From: Paraburkholderia sp. Tr-20389
Lineage (GTDB): Bacteria > Pseudomonadota > Gammaproteobacteria > Burkholderiales > Burkholderiaceae
DNA: 58,208 nt
Assembly (NCBI RefSeq): GCF_017104565.1
Contig: NZ_JAAGPD010000064.1
Span: 1-58,208, forward strand
Reading direction: 5' to 3'
The position numbers and the translations under genes are program-made. Position 1 is the first letter of the stretch. Every line of letters starts with the position of its first letter. The notes below the pieces were generated by a model. It did not search any database. It was given only the letters and a program-made list of their open reading frames with translations, and was not told the origin of the DNA. This document shows positions 17,601 to 25,562 of the stretch, one piece after another.

Positions 17601-18001
17601 GCGCGACGTTCCTGTATGGGCTGCTGTATGAGCACGCGCAGCTCGACGAACAACTGCACGCGAATTTGCAGGAGCTATTCGGCATTCACGATGTCGAGCT
17701 GTTCAATCAGCTCGCGGCGATGGTGCGCGCGGGGCATGTGGTGGATGCGAATGGCGACGATGTCTATTTGCCGAACCTCGACGGCATGAAGCTGCCCATT
17801 GCATTCATTCACGGGACGGAAAATCTCTGCTATCTGCCGACCAGCACGGAAATGACTTACGACCTGCTCGTCGAACGCTTTGGGGCCGACAACTACGAGC
17901 GGCATCTGATCAAAGGCTACGGACACATCGATTGCGTGTTCGGCAAGCGCGCGGCACTCGATGTATTTCCGACCATCGTCAGGCATCTGGACGCGCACTG
18001 A
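14603..18001 (+). CDS. Fusion of GMC-type FAD oxidoreductase and alpha/beta hydrolase
   Basis: A 1132-residue protein. Residues about 15-560 form a GMC oxidoreductase related to cholesterol oxidase: FAD loop VVVGSGYGG (19-27), a Cys-rich CTGCGDCNSGCNHG segment (about 197-210) and the C-terminal VHPLGGCGM and NPLLTISALAER segments. Residues about 570-800 look like the beta-rich linker domain found in such oxidases. Residues about 820-1132 are an alpha/beta hydrolase with LLIHGSG, a nucleophile elbow GHCLGA (Cys near 908) and a final His in GYGHIDC. Cys replaces the usual Ser, as in PHA synthases. The ATG at 14603 is preceded by AGAGGTGG; longer frames are not supported. Oxidation of a sterol-like or alcohol substrate coupled to ester or thioester chemistry is only inferred. 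Confidence 0.85.
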   Translation: MNRLSSALAAMKDHYEVVVVGSGYGGAIAASRMARAKRSVCLLERGREFMAGDFPATQLEGVAQVQYNTGVAQIGSPLALLEVHVNPDVNVVVGCGLGGTSLINANVALKPDPRLWDDPRWPAAVRADQATLDVCYARATKMLGATPVPDDYPDLPKLDALALSAKRLDMSNRFYRPPITVTFKDGKNAAGVDQNRCTGCGDCNSGCNHGAKNSTHMNYLPDAAAHGAQIFTGAAVHSVVRDEKQGVWCVRYQPADLKRELYDAPEMFVTADIVILSAGTLGSTAILLRSAEAGLPVSKQLGQHFTGNGDVLAFAFNTDKVINGVGWGTHPPGDIPPVGPCIAGIIDHRDTPNVKDGFVIEEGSIASPIGLGLMGVLGVAAPAEGVEMPDPDGDPPLADEARIAESILRGPYHGAMRNTQTWLVMAHDDESGQITVESGRPRVSWPNAGKQPIYETVEKTLIEATSALGGSYVRNPISSDMFQNRTVTVHPLGGCGMSDDAAHGVVDQAGRVFSGVDGNAVHEGLYVMDGAVVPLSLGVNPLLTISALAERNCAQLAQLRGWQIDYDSLGNTAPPPAPKIGLRFTETMIGTYYAGDVKPEGQQDDRAEGTPISFTVTVVSDDLDDMLANREHQAHMIGTLTCTALSPQPMTVNDGIFNLFVVDETNVDRRNMNYRMTLDTVDGKHFYLTGQKIITHTSLTELWTQTNTLYAKVRESAADDAPVIGHATLIITPENFLKQQRTLEVTNAPDLETRLAYTLKFGRFFAGVLYTEYGGVAAPLQYFDPDAPPRVRRTLRAPVPQITYFETEDGKTLRLARYHGGDKGPLLLIHGSGVSSRIFSTDLIGTNLVEFLCAAHYDVWLVDLRVSIELPSATERTTADDIARYDIPAAVAKVRELTGADQIQVFGHCLGALAFSMSLMSGLKGVRSAVLSQVSAHPVPGLLQRIKAGLHTPQILQHLGIKDMTAYTQHEKWPHNLLDEALKYFPVGHDESCSSPVCHRATFLYGLLYEHAQLDEQLHANLQELFGIHDVELFNQLAAMVRAGHVVDANGDDVYLPNLDGMKLPIAFIHGTENLCYLPTSTEMTYDLLVERFGADNYERHLIKGYGHIDCVFGKRAALDVFPTIVRHLDAH

Positions 18002-18012
18002 ATGCAGTGACA

Positions 18013-18046
18013 GTTCGTCATGAATGCTGCGGCATTCATGACGAAC
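18013..18046. terminator. Bidirectional hairpin between convergent genes
   Basis: A perfect 15-bp inverted repeat, GTTCGTCATGAATGC (18013-18027) and its complement (18032-18046), with the loop TGCG. It sits 11 bases after the oxidoreductase-hydrolase stop and 15 bases before the stop of the leftward FAD gene, so it can end both transcripts. Confidence 0.7.
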
Positions 18047-18061
18047 TCAGGTACACGACAA

Positions 18062-19462
18062 CTAGAACAATTTGCCCGGATTCAGGATGCCGTTCGGATC
18101 GAGCGCATGCTTGATCGCCTTCATGACCGCCAGTTCTTCCGGCGAGCGCGACACGGGCAGGAACTCGCGCTTGAGCGAGCCGATGCCATGTTCCGCCGAG
18201 ACCGAACCGCGCAACGGCGCGAGCAATTCGTAGACGAGCGCATACACGTCGTGATGATCGACGCCGGGGACGGAATGCCCGTCAGTGGTCACGTGCAGAT
18301 TCGAATCGCCGATATGGCCGAAGAAGTACGACTCGTTACCCGGCCATCTGCGATCGAGCGCCGCGCGGCAACGATCCACGAACGCACCGATCTCGCCGAT
18401 CGGCAAGCTGACGTCGAAATTGATCGGATCGAGCTTGACGGGGAACTCCGCCGTACATTCGCGGATCGCCCACAGTGCGCGCGTATCGGCAACCGACTGC
18501 GCGATCACGGCATCGCGGATCGCGGTCTCGTCGAGTGCTTCGGTGAGCACGCCAGAAAAGCGCGAGCCGTTGTCATCGGCATCGAAGCTCGCATGTTCGA
18601 TCAACGCGTACAACGGATGCGCTTCGCCGAACGGCGAACGCGCGCCCGTCAGCATCACGCCGAAATCGAAGAAGTCAGGCCACATGATTTCGAACGCGCC
18701 GATGTCGTTGCCGAAGCGCGTCGACAGCCTGCGCAGCAGATTCACGGCCTGCTCGTAATCGCCCAGCGCCACCAGCGCCGTATGCCGCGATGCACGCTGC
18801 GGCTGCAACTTCAGCACGGCGCGCGTGATCACGCCGAGCGTCCCCTCCGAACCGATGAACCAGTGCTTGAGGTCGTAGCCGGTGTTGTTCTTCACCATCT
18901 TGTTCAGCGAACTCAGCACGGCGCCATTCGCCAGCACGACTTCGAGACCGAGCACCTGATCGCGCGCCGTGCCCGATTGAATCACGCGATTGCCGCCAGC
19001 ATTCGTCGCGAGATTGCCGCCGATCTGGCATGAGCCGCGCGCGCCGAGATCGAGCGCGAGTTCGAAGCCCGCTTGCGCCGCCGCTTCCTGCGCGGCCTGC
19101 AACGTCGTGCCGGCGCGCACCGTGATGGTCGCCGCAGCGCTGTCGATTTCCTCGACGCCTGCAAGACGGTCCAGCGACAACGCGATATCCGTCGCGCGCG
19201 GGATCGAACCGCCCGCGAGCCCCGTCATGCCGCCTTGCGGCACCACGCTCTGGCGAGCGTCGTTGCAGATCATCAGGGCGCGTGCGACCTGCTCGGTCGT
19301 GCGCGGCAGCAGCAATGCGGCGGGACGCGTCGGCTCGTGGCGTGTCCAGTCCGTCATCGAGCGTTCGCCGATTTCATCGCCGACACGCACGGCGTCGTCG
19401 CCCAATGCTTCGCGCAACGCGGCCAATGTCGACGCAAGCGTTGCCCCTTGGTTCACTGTCAT
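18062..19462 (-). CDS. FAD-binding oxidoreductase of the GlcD/D-lactate dehydrogenase type
   Basis: A 466-residue enzyme of the VAO/GlcD family, which oxidises D-2-hydroxy acids (D-lactate, glycolate, D-2-hydroxyglutarate) with FAD. The FAD-binding PCMH part shows PQGGMTGLAGGS (about residues 75-86), GGNLATNAGGNRVIQSG and YDLKHWFIGSEGTLGVIT. The C-terminal cap has the metal-site-like FFGHIGDSNLHV and SAEHGIGSLKREFL, ending in DPNGILNPGKLF. Its start lies 8 bases after the stop of the 2OG-Fe(II) oxygenase gene, so both are one transcript. It probably handles a hydroxy acid arising from the substrate imported by the divergent ABC transporter; that link is inference. Confidence 0.88.
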   Translation of the reverse strand: MTVNQGATLASTLAALREALGDDAVRVGDEIGERSMTDWTRHEPTRPAALLLPRTTEQVARALMICNDARQSVVPQGGMTGLAGGSIPRATDIALSLDRLAGVEEIDSAAATITVRAGTTLQAAQEAAAQAGFELALDLGARGSCQIGGNLATNAGGNRVIQSGTARDQVLGLEVVLANGAVLSSLNKMVKNNTGYDLKHWFIGSEGTLGVITRAVLKLQPQRASRHTALVALGDYEQAVNLLRRLSTRFGNDIGAFEIMWPDFFDFGVMLTGARSPFGEAHPLYALIEHASFDADDNGSRFSGVLTEALDETAIRDAVIAQSVADTRALWAIRECTAEFPVKLDPINFDVSLPIGEIGAFVDRCRAALDRRWPGNESYFFGHIGDSNLHVTTDGHSVPGVDHHDVYALVYELLAPLRGSVSAEHGIGSLKREFLPVSRSPEELAVMKAIKHALDPNGILNPGKLF

Positions 19463-19470
19463 GCGGTTCC

Positions 19471-20466
19471 TTATGTCGTGCCTTGCGCCGCCGCGAGCTT
19501 CTTCCGGTAACCCATCGAACTGTTGATGCGGCCCAGGATATAGTCGCCCGCCGCGACGGGTTCGTACTTGCAGTCGGCATCCGCCGTGCCCAGATCGCGC
19601 GGATCGACGGCGGATGTGTACGTCGGATCGTAGAACGTCGCGATCGAATAGCGCTCGCGGCCCGATGCGTTGATCACGCGATGCAGCGTCGAACGGAAGC
19701 GATCATTGGTCCAGCGCGCCAGCAGGTCGCCGACATTCACGACGAAGCTGCCTTCGATGGGCGGCGCCTCGATCCATGTATCGTTCGCGATCTCGCGCAC
19801 CTGCAGGCCGCCCACGCGATCCTGCCACAACAGCGTGATGCAGCCGTAGTCGGTATGCGGGGCAACGCCAAACTGCTCTTCATCGGATTGCGGCGGCTGC
19901 GGCGGATAGTAGACCATCTGCGTGCGCTGCATGCGCTTCGTGTAGCGCGACGCGAAAAAATCCTCGCTCACGCCGAGGCCCGTCGCCACTGCGCGCAACA
20001 GATCCGCGCCGCACGCGCCCACTTCCTCGTAATAGCCGTACAGCGCGGGCTGCAATTCGGGCATGAAATCGGGCCAGTTGTTCGGCCCGCGCAGCGCCTG
20101 CCCTGCCAGCACATCGGGATCGTTCTCGGGCAATTCGAGGCCGATGCTGTAGAACTCCTTGTAGTCGGGACGCTTTGCCTGATACATCGTCGCGTCGCCC
20201 AGTGCATTGAAGCCGCGATGCCGCTGATTCACAGCCGCACGCCGTTTCGTCTCGACGGGAAAAGCAAAGAACTTCCGCGCCGCCTGTTCCGCACGATCGA
20301 TCGCCGCTTGCGGCACGCCATGATTGACGATGTAGAAGAAGCCGATGGTCGTGCAGGCGTCGCGTATCTCGCGGCCCGCCCGCGCGAGCGCATCGCGGTC
20401 GCCGCTGCGTACGCCCGCAAGATCAATGACAGGTATGCGCGTGGTTGCTGCACTCAGTGCCGACAT
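19471..20466 (-). CDS. Isopenicillin N synthase-like 2OG-Fe(II) dioxygenase
   Basis: A 331-residue non-haem iron oxygenase of the IPNS/DIOX family. N-terminal RIPVIDLAG and TIGFFYIVNHGVP are standard. Iron ligands are visible as His and Asp in APHTDYGCITLL (about residues 202-205) and the His in FRSTLHRVI; the 2OG-binding Arg and Ser are in GRERYSIATFYDP. It likely hydroxylates or desaturates a small molecule in the cytoplasm. It is the first gene of a leftward pair with the GlcD-type dehydrogenase, and is divergent from the ABC transporter substrate-binding protein gene. A GTATATAC site lies upstream of it. Confidence 0.88.
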   Translation of the reverse strand: MSALSAATTRIPVIDLAGVRSGDRDALARAGREIRDACTTIGFFYIVNHGVPQAAIDRAEQAARKFFAFPVETKRRAAVNQRHRGFNALGDATMYQAKRPDYKEFYSIGLELPENDPDVLAGQALRGPNNWPDFMPELQPALYGYYEEVGACGADLLRAVATGLGVSEDFFASRYTKRMQRTQMVYYPPQPPQSDEEQFGVAPHTDYGCITLLWQDRVGGLQVREIANDTWIEAPPIEGSFVVNVGDLLARWTNDRFRSTLHRVINASGRERYSIATFYDPTYTSAVDPRDLGTADADCKYEPVAAGDYILGRINSSMGYRKKLAAAQGTT

Positions 20467-20551
20467 CGCGAGACTCCTTCATGGCGAACGATTGACCTGA
20501 TGATTCCATGCACGCGCACTGCGGCGCACGCGAACAAACGAGAGTTTCACG

Positions 20552-20566
20552 TTGTATATACCGCCA
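20552..20566. promoter_or_regulatory. Putative operator, left site (GTATATAC)
   Basis: TTGTATATACCGCCA contains the perfect palindrome GTATATAC at 20554-20561. On the complementary strand it reads GGCGGTATATACAA and so shares GCGGTATATAC with the site at 20673-20685. It lies about 90 bases before the start of the leftward oxygenase gene. HutC-like GntR regulators bind TGTATATACA-like palindromes, and two such regulators are encoded nearby. Inference from sequence symmetry only. Confidence 0.5.
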
Positions 20567-20672
20567 AAAGCGCAATCGCAAGTTGCGCGCACTCGAGATC
20601 ATTCTTCTGCGGAAGGAACGCCCGCAACATTAGGGTTTGACAGCATGCGATTATTTTTTTCGCGCAAAAGCA

Positions 20673-20687
20673 GCGGTATATACTGCC
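20673..20687. promoter_or_regulatory. Putative operator, right site (GTATATAC)
   Basis: GCGGTATATACTGCC with the perfect palindrome GTATATAC at 20676-20683, about 65 bases before the substrate-binding protein start. It overlaps a possible -10 hexamer TATACT (20679-20684), so a repressor bound here would block transcription. It is the mirror-oriented partner of the site at 20552-20566 in the 283-bp divergent intergenic region. Confidence 0.5.
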
Positions 20688-20749
20688 TCGCATGACTCGC
20701 GCCCCCGCCATGTCGAGCGCGACACCGCTTTGCCAACGGGAGAATCTCA

Positions 20750-21589
20750 ATGGGTATCTTTGCAGGCTGGAAGTGTCGTCTCGCGATGGTGGCGTTCTGT
20801 GCCGCCGCTTCGGTTGCCAGCGTCAGCGCACACGCGGAAGACCAACTCGCGAAGGTCAAGAAAGCGGGCGAACTCGTCGTCGGCACGGAGATGCAGTTTG
20901 CGCCGTTCGACTTTCTCGAGAACGGCCAGCAGGCAGGCTTCAATAAAGACCTGTTTGCCGAAGTCGGCAAAGAACTCGGCGTGAAGGTGCGCTTCATCGA
21001 TTTGCCCTGGCCAAGCGTACTGCCCGGCCTCGAAGCGGGCAAGTTCGACATGGTGGGCGGTCCGCTCACGGTGACGAAGGCGCGCATGGAGCGCTATACG
21101 TACACACTGCCCGTCGCCGATGCCACCGACGCGCTGCTCAAGCGCGCGAACGATACCTCCATCAAGCAGTCGTCGGATATCGTCGGCAAGACGGTGGGCG
21201 CGGGCAAGGGCTCCGCACAGCTCGACCAGCTGAAAGCCTACATCGCGACGCTGCCGAAGCAGCCCGAAGTGCGCGAATACGTCGACAACAACCAGGCGTA
21301 TGCGGACCTCGCGGCGGGCCGCATCGCTGCCGTCGCCAACTCGATGACGAACATCGCGTATGTCGCGAAGCAGCGTCCCGAAACGTTCGCCGTCGTCACG
21401 CCGCCGTTCGGCGCGAAGGTGTACTTCGCGTACTGCCTGCGCAAGGACGCCGACAGCAAGCCGCTCGCCGACGCATTCAATGCCGCTCTCGTGAAAATGC
21501 ACAGCGACGGCCGTCTCGCGGCCTTGCAGAAGAAATGGTTCGGCGTGGCGATGGACGCGCCCACCACGATGCCGACACCCAACTACTGA
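20750..21589 (+). CDS. ABC transporter substrate-binding protein (polar amino acid family 3)
   Basis: A 279-residue periplasmic binding protein. The first ~28 residues are a signal peptide ending in SVSAHA. The mature part has the family pattern VGTEMQFAPFDFLENGQQAG, DLPWPSVLPGLEAGKFDMVG and YCLRKDADSKPLADAFNAAL. GGGAG is present before the ATG. First gene of a five-gene rightward set (binding protein, two permeases, ATPase, GntR regulator). It should bind a polar amino acid or opine-like compound; the ligand is unknown. Confidence 0.9.
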   Translation: MGIFAGWKCRLAMVAFCAAASVASVSAHAEDQLAKVKKAGELVVGTEMQFAPFDFLENGQQAGFNKDLFAEVGKELGVKVRFIDLPWPSVLPGLEAGKFDMVGGPLTVTKARMERYTYTLPVADATDALLKRANDTSIKQSSDIVGKTVGAGKGSAQLDQLKAYIATLPKQPEVREYVDNNQAYADLAAGRIAAVANSMTNIAYVAKQRPETFAVVTPPFGAKVYFAYCLRKDADSKPLADAFNAALVKMHSDGRLAALQKKWFGVAMDAPTTMPTPNY

Positions 21590-21670
21590 TGCCCTGAATC
21601 GTGCGGCGGCTGCGCAAATTTCGTTTGCGTAGCGCGCCGTCTACATGTCCTCTTTTGCAGGCAACAGGCC

Positions 21671-22321
21671 ATGTTCAGCGCCCACGTTTTCGCTCAAGGT
21701 TTTCCGCTGCTGCTGCAAGCCGCGCTCGCGACCATCGGCATTTCGCTGACGGGGCTCGTGATCGGCTTCTTCGTCGGCATCGGCGTGTGCTCGGCGCGGC
21801 TGTCGTCGAATGCGATTGCGCAACGCTTCGGCGGCGCCTATGTGTTCTTCTTTCGCGGCGTGCCGATGCTCGTGCAACTGCTGCTGGTCTATTACCTGCT
21901 GCCGTTCGTCGGCATCAACGTGTCGCCCATCGTCGCCGCGATCAGCGCGGTATCGCTGTGCTCCGCGTCGTATATCGCGGAGATTCTGCGCGGCGGCTTT
22001 ATGAACATCCCGCCGGGACAGATGGAGGCGGCCCGCATGCTCGGCCTGTCTCCCCTCGACATGCTGCGGCGCATCCAGGTGCCGCAAGCGTTCCGGATGA
22101 CGCTGCCGTCGCTCGTCAACGAAATGGTGTTGCTGATCAAGGCGTCGTCGCTGATTTCGGTAGTCGGCGTGGCCGAGATCACGCGCACGGCACAGAACAT
22201 CGCGGCCAGCACCTATCGGCCGCTCGAAGCGTATCTCGCGGCGGGTCTGATCTACTTCGTGATCTGCGGCACGCTCGCACTCGTTGCGCATGCCGCCGAG
22301 CATCGGTTGATGCATACCTGA
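21671..22321 (+). CDS. ABC transporter permease (polar amino acid, His/Glu/Gln/Arg type)
   Basis: A 216-residue inner-membrane permease with about five membrane segments. The HisMQ-family signature is present: FFRGVPMLVQLLLVYYLLP in the first half and the EAA loop QMEAARMLGLSPLDMLRRI (about residues 118-136), which contacts the ATPase. A longer frame on another strand is only shadow. It lies 81 bases after the binding protein and 10 bases before the second permease. Confidence 0.9.
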   Translation: MFSAHVFAQGFPLLLQAALATIGISLTGLVIGFFVGIGVCSARLSSNAIAQRFGGAYVFFFRGVPMLVQLLLVYYLLPFVGINVSPIVAAISAVSLCSASYIAEILRGGFMNIPPGQMEAARMLGLSPLDMLRRIQVPQAFRMTLPSLVNEMVLLIKASSLISVVGVAEITRTAQNIAASTYRPLEAYLAAGLIYFVICGTLALVAHAAEHRLMHT

Positions 22322-22331
22322 GGACGGCACG

Positions 22332-22994
22332 ATGCAACAACTCGATCCCACCGTCATCACGCACAACCTGCAACCGATCGCAGCCGGTCTCGCGACCACG
22401 CTCGGCACGTGGGTCGCCGGCGTCGCAATCGGCCTTCTGATCGGCTTCCTGATCGCCGTGCTGCAACTCTTTTGCGGGCGCTGGGTGCGCGGCATCCTGC
22501 GCGTGTATATCGAACTGTTTCGCGGCACGCCATTTCTCGTGCAGCTCTTCTTGCTCTACTACGGCGGCCCGTCCATCGGCCTCACCCTCGAACCGCTGAC
22601 GGCAGGCGTGCTCGGCCTCGGTCTGTACGGCAGCGCCTACTTCGCGGAAGCATTCCGCTCCGGCTTTCAATCGATCCCGCGCGGCCATCTCGAAGCGGCA
22701 TCGTGCCTTGGCCTCACGCGCTGGCAAGCGGTGCTGCGCATCCAGGTGCCGCAGATGCTGGTGCTGATCGTGCCTGCCCTCACGAACCTGATCATCGTGC
22801 TCAGCAAGGAAACCGCGGTGCTGTCGATCGTCACCGTGCCCGAACTGACCTTCGTCCTGACGGGCATCGGCTCGGCCACCTTCGCGTTCGTCGAAACGCT
22901 GCTGGTGCTGTGCGTGTGCTATCTCGCGCTCGTCGAACTCACGTCGCGCGCCGGCATGTGGGCGGAAGCGCGCATCGCCCGCTTCATGGCCTGA
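22332..22994 (+). CDS. ABC transporter permease (polar amino acid type), second subunit
   Basis: A 220-residue permease homologous to the preceding one. It has ELFRGTPFLVQLFLLYYGG, the EAA loop HLEAASCLGLTRWQAVLRI and about five membrane segments. It should form a heterodimer with the upstream permease in the inner membrane. Ten bases separate the two genes, and the ATPase follows after 38 bases. Confidence 0.9.
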   Translation: MQQLDPTVITHNLQPIAAGLATTLGTWVAGVAIGLLIGFLIAVLQLFCGRWVRGILRVYIELFRGTPFLVQLFLLYYGGPSIGLTLEPLTAGVLGLGLYGSAYFAEAFRSGFQSIPRGHLEAASCLGLTRWQAVLRIQVPQMLVLIVPALTNLIIVLSKETAVLSIVTVPELTFVLTGIGSATFAFVETLLVLCVCYLALVELTSRAGMWAEARIARFMA

Positions 22995-23032
22995 GGGTCG
23001 AACGTCAACCGCAAGCGTGACCGGAAATCATC

Positions 23033-23899
23033 ATGAATGCACCCGTCGACATGCCCGCCTCTTCTACTCTCGGCTCGATGCAATCCGGCCGCACACCGCT
23101 GATCGAAGTGCGCGATCTGCGCAAGCGCTTCGGCGACGTCGACGTGCTGCGCGGCGTCGATCTCGACATCGACCGCTCGGAAGTGGTCTGCATCATCGGA
23201 CCGTCGGGCTCGGGCAAGAGCACACTGCTGCGCTGCCTCGCCGCGCTGGAGACCTACGATCAGGGCGACGTGCGCATCGAAGGCGAACTGCTCGGCTATA
23301 CGGAGCGCAACGGCACACGCGTGCGCGCGTCGCAGGGCGAGATCAACCGCGTGCGCCGCAACGTCGGCATGGTGTTTCAGCAGTTCAACCTTTGGCCGCA
23401 TATGACGGCGCTCGGCAACGTGATGGAAGCGCTGCTGCGCGTGCGGAATCTGTCGCGCGACGAAGCGAAGCAGCGCGCCAACGCGATGCTCGAAACGGTC
23501 GGTCTCGCGCACAAGGGCGATGCGTATCCGGCCAAACTCTCGGGCGGTCAGCAGCAGCGCGTCGCGATTGCACGCGCGCTCGCGATGGAGCCGCACATCA
23601 TGCTGTTCGACGAGCCGACCTCCGCGCTCGACCCCGAACTCGTCGGCGAAGTGCTGCAAGTGATGAAGCAGCTTGCGCGCGACGGCATGACGATGGCCGT
23701 GGTCACGCATGAAATGGGTTTCGCTGCGCAGGTCGCGGACAAAGTGGTGTTCATCGATCAGGGACGCATCGCTGTGCAAGGCAAGCCGCACGACGTCTTT
23801 CACGACGCCAACCAGCCGCGTCTGCGCCAGTTCCTGCAAAACTACTTCGACCGCAACGCGTTCTGGTCGCGCGGCGCGGACAGCGCGGACCCAGTATGA
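23033..23899 (+). CDS. ABC transporter ATP-binding protein (polar amino acid type)
   Basis: A 288-residue cytoplasmic ATPase driving the neighbouring importer. Walker [10 protein letters not shown] (about residues 57-65), Q-loop [12 protein letters not shown], signature LSGGQQQR (about 169-176), Walker B IMLFDEP (about 188-194) and switch His in VVTHEMGF are all present. The N-terminus carries about 20 extra residues before the usual start of the domain. The C-terminal extension ([10 protein letters not shown]) is longer than in GlnQ/HisP. Cotranscribed with the permeases and probably with the following regulator. Confidence 0.93.
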   Translation: MNAPVDMPASSTLGSMQSGRTPLIEVRDLRKRFGDVDVLRGVDLDIDRSEVVCIIGPSGSGKSTLLRCLAALETYDQGDVRIEGELLGYTERNGTRVRASQGEINRVRRNVGMVFQQFNLWPHMTALGNVMEALLRVRNLSRDEAKQRANAMLETVGLAHKGDAYPAKLSGGQQQRVAIARALAMEPHIMLFDEPTSALDPELVGEVLQVMKQLARDGMTMAVVTHEMGFAAQVADKVVFIDQGRIAVQGKPHDVFHDANQPRLRQFLQNYFDRNAFWSRGADSADPV

Positions 23900-23928
23900 G
23901 CGCCCGCCTCGACTGACGCCGCGCGCCG

Positions 23929-24762
23929 ATGCCCGCCCCCGTCATCCGCGACAAGCCACGCACGCGAGCGCTTGCGAAAACGCGCAAGCCGCGCGGGCCG
24001 AATGTGCGCCAGACGACCACTGACGCGTCCGATCCGCAACCACCCGCCGCACGCTACGAGCAAGTCAAACAATACATCCGCAACACGATCGAATCGGGCG
24101 AACGACGCGCAGGCGATCGCATTCCCTCGGAACTCGATCTGGTCGAATCGCTCGGCGTATCGCGGATGACAGTGAACCGCGCATTGCGCGAACTCACGAA
24201 CGAAGGGCTGTTGACGCGCGTATCGGGTGTCGGCACGTTCGTCGCCGAAACCAAGCCGCAGTCCACGTTGCTGATGATCGCGCATATCGGCGACGAGATT
24301 CGCTCGCGCGGCCATGAATACAGCTATCAGGCGGTGCTGTTGCAGCGCGAGGTCGCGCCCGTCAATGTGTCGAATGCATTAGGACTGCCACCGGGCGCGT
24401 CGGTGTTTCATGTGATCTGCGTGCATCGCGAGAACGGCTTGCCCGTGCAGCTCGAAGACCGTTACGTGAATCCGGCCATCGCGCCGGATTTCATCGACCA
24501 GGACTTTTCGACGATACGTCCTTCGGAATATCTGTTCAGCGTCGTGCCCGCACACGATGTCGAGCATGTGGTCGACGCCGGCCTGCCGGGCCGCGCCGAA
24601 GCCGAACTCCTGCAGATCGCACCAGAGGAGCCATGTCTCACGCTGATGCGCCGCACGTGGACGAGCGGCGTCGCAGTGACGTTCGCGCGCTTCGTGCATC
24701 CTGGCACGCGCTATCGGCTCGGCTGCCGATTCGCGCCGGATACATCGCAACGCCAAGGCTAG
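23929..24762 (+). CDS. GntR-family transcriptional regulator with UTRA domain (HutC-like)
   Basis: A 277-residue regulator. After a basic N-terminal tail of about 40 residues comes a winged helix: YEQVKQYIRNTIESGE, PSELDLVESLGVSRMTVNRA and VSGVGTFVAE (about 43-105). The rest is a UTRA effector domain (EDRYVNPAIAPDFIDQDFST, then CLTLMRRTW). HutC-like proteins repress uptake and catabolic genes until a small effector such as urocanate binds. It closes the left ABC module and is tail-to-tail with the second HutC-like gene, only 11 bases apart. The GTATATAC pair near 20.6 kb is its plausible operator. Confidence 0.9.
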   Translation: MPAPVIRDKPRTRALAKTRKPRGPNVRQTTTDASDPQPPAARYEQVKQYIRNTIESGERRAGDRIPSELDLVESLGVSRMTVNRALRELTNEGLLTRVSGVGTFVAETKPQSTLLMIAHIGDEIRSRGHEYSYQAVLLQREVAPVNVSNALGLPPGASVFHVICVHRENGLPVQLEDRYVNPAIAPDFIDQDFSTIRPSEYLFSVVPAHDVEHVVDAGLPGRAEAELLQIAPEEPCLTLMRRTWTSGVAVTFARFVHPGTRYRLGCRFAPDTSQRQG

Positions 24763-24773
24763 CGAAGCATACG

Positions 24774-25529
24774 CTAGACGTTCCCCGCCAGATGAAAGCG
24801 CGAGGCCGGGTGCCACAACTGCACCGACGTCGCGACATGCTCGCCGACCCATGTCCGGCGTTGCAGCATCAGGCACGGTTCGCCGATCTCCATCATCAGA
24901 TGACGGCGCACATGCGCGTTCGGCTTTTGCGCGTAGATGCGAAACTCCGCGCGCTGGATGGGCGCGAGGCGCACCATGTAATGATTCGGCGTTTCGACCG
25001 TGAAATCCTGATTCAGATAGTCGGGAAACACGCGCGGATTCACATAGCGGTCTTCGTACTGGATCGGCTCGTTCTCTTCGTTGTGCACGATGCGCGAATG
25101 GAACACGGGCCCTTTGACGAGCGCCAGCGCATCGAGCGCGAGCGGATCGTCGCTCGATTCGAGCGTCAACACGCGCGCCGAATGCCGATGACCGCGCGCG
25201 GCGATTTCATCGGCGATATTGCGGATTTCGAGGACCGTCGATTCATAGCGTCGCGGCGCGACATAGGTGCCCGAACCTTGTACGCGTGTGAGCACGCGTT
25301 CCGTCGTCAGTTCGCGCAGTGCGCGCGACACCGTCATGCGCGCCACGCCGAATTCCTTCACCAGCTCCGCTTCCGATGGAATCAGCCCGCCCGGCTTCCA
25401 TACGCCCTCTTCGATGCGCGCGATCACATAGCGCTTGATCTGCTCATAGGCCGGCATCGCCTTGCCGGGCGTCGCGCGTGCGACGGCGGATTGATGTTCG
25501 GCTGTCTCCTGGTGCCCGTTTATCGTCAT
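24774..25529 (-). CDS. GntR-family transcriptional regulator with UTRA domain (HutC-like)
   Basis: A 251-residue regulator, paralogous to the one that converges on it. The winged helix shows YEQIKRYVIARIEEGVWKPG, PSEAELVKEFGVARMTVSRA and VQGSGTYVA (about residues 28-90), and the UTRA domain shows EDRYVNPRVFPDYLNQDFT and CLMLQRRTWVGEHVAT, with the Arg/Thr-rich effector site typical of HutC. It is the last gene of the leftward set: binding protein, two permeases, ATPase, lyase homologue, regulator. Candidate operator: the site at 30544-30557. Probably represses its own operon. Confidence 0.9.
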   Translation of the reverse strand: MTINGHQETAEHQSAVARATPGKAMPAYEQIKRYVIARIEEGVWKPGGLIPSEAELVKEFGVARMTVSRALRELTTERVLTRVQGSGTYVAPRRYESTVLEIRNIADEIAARGHRHSARVLTLESSDDPLALDALALVKGPVFHSRIVHNEENEPIQYEDRYVNPRVFPDYLNQDFTVETPNHYMVRLAPIQRAEFRIYAQKPNAHVRRHLMMEIGEPCLMLQRRTWVGEHVATSVQLWHPASRFHLAGNV

Positions 25530-25562
25530 GTTGTCGTCGACCTCGTGGATTGAGCCTATCCC

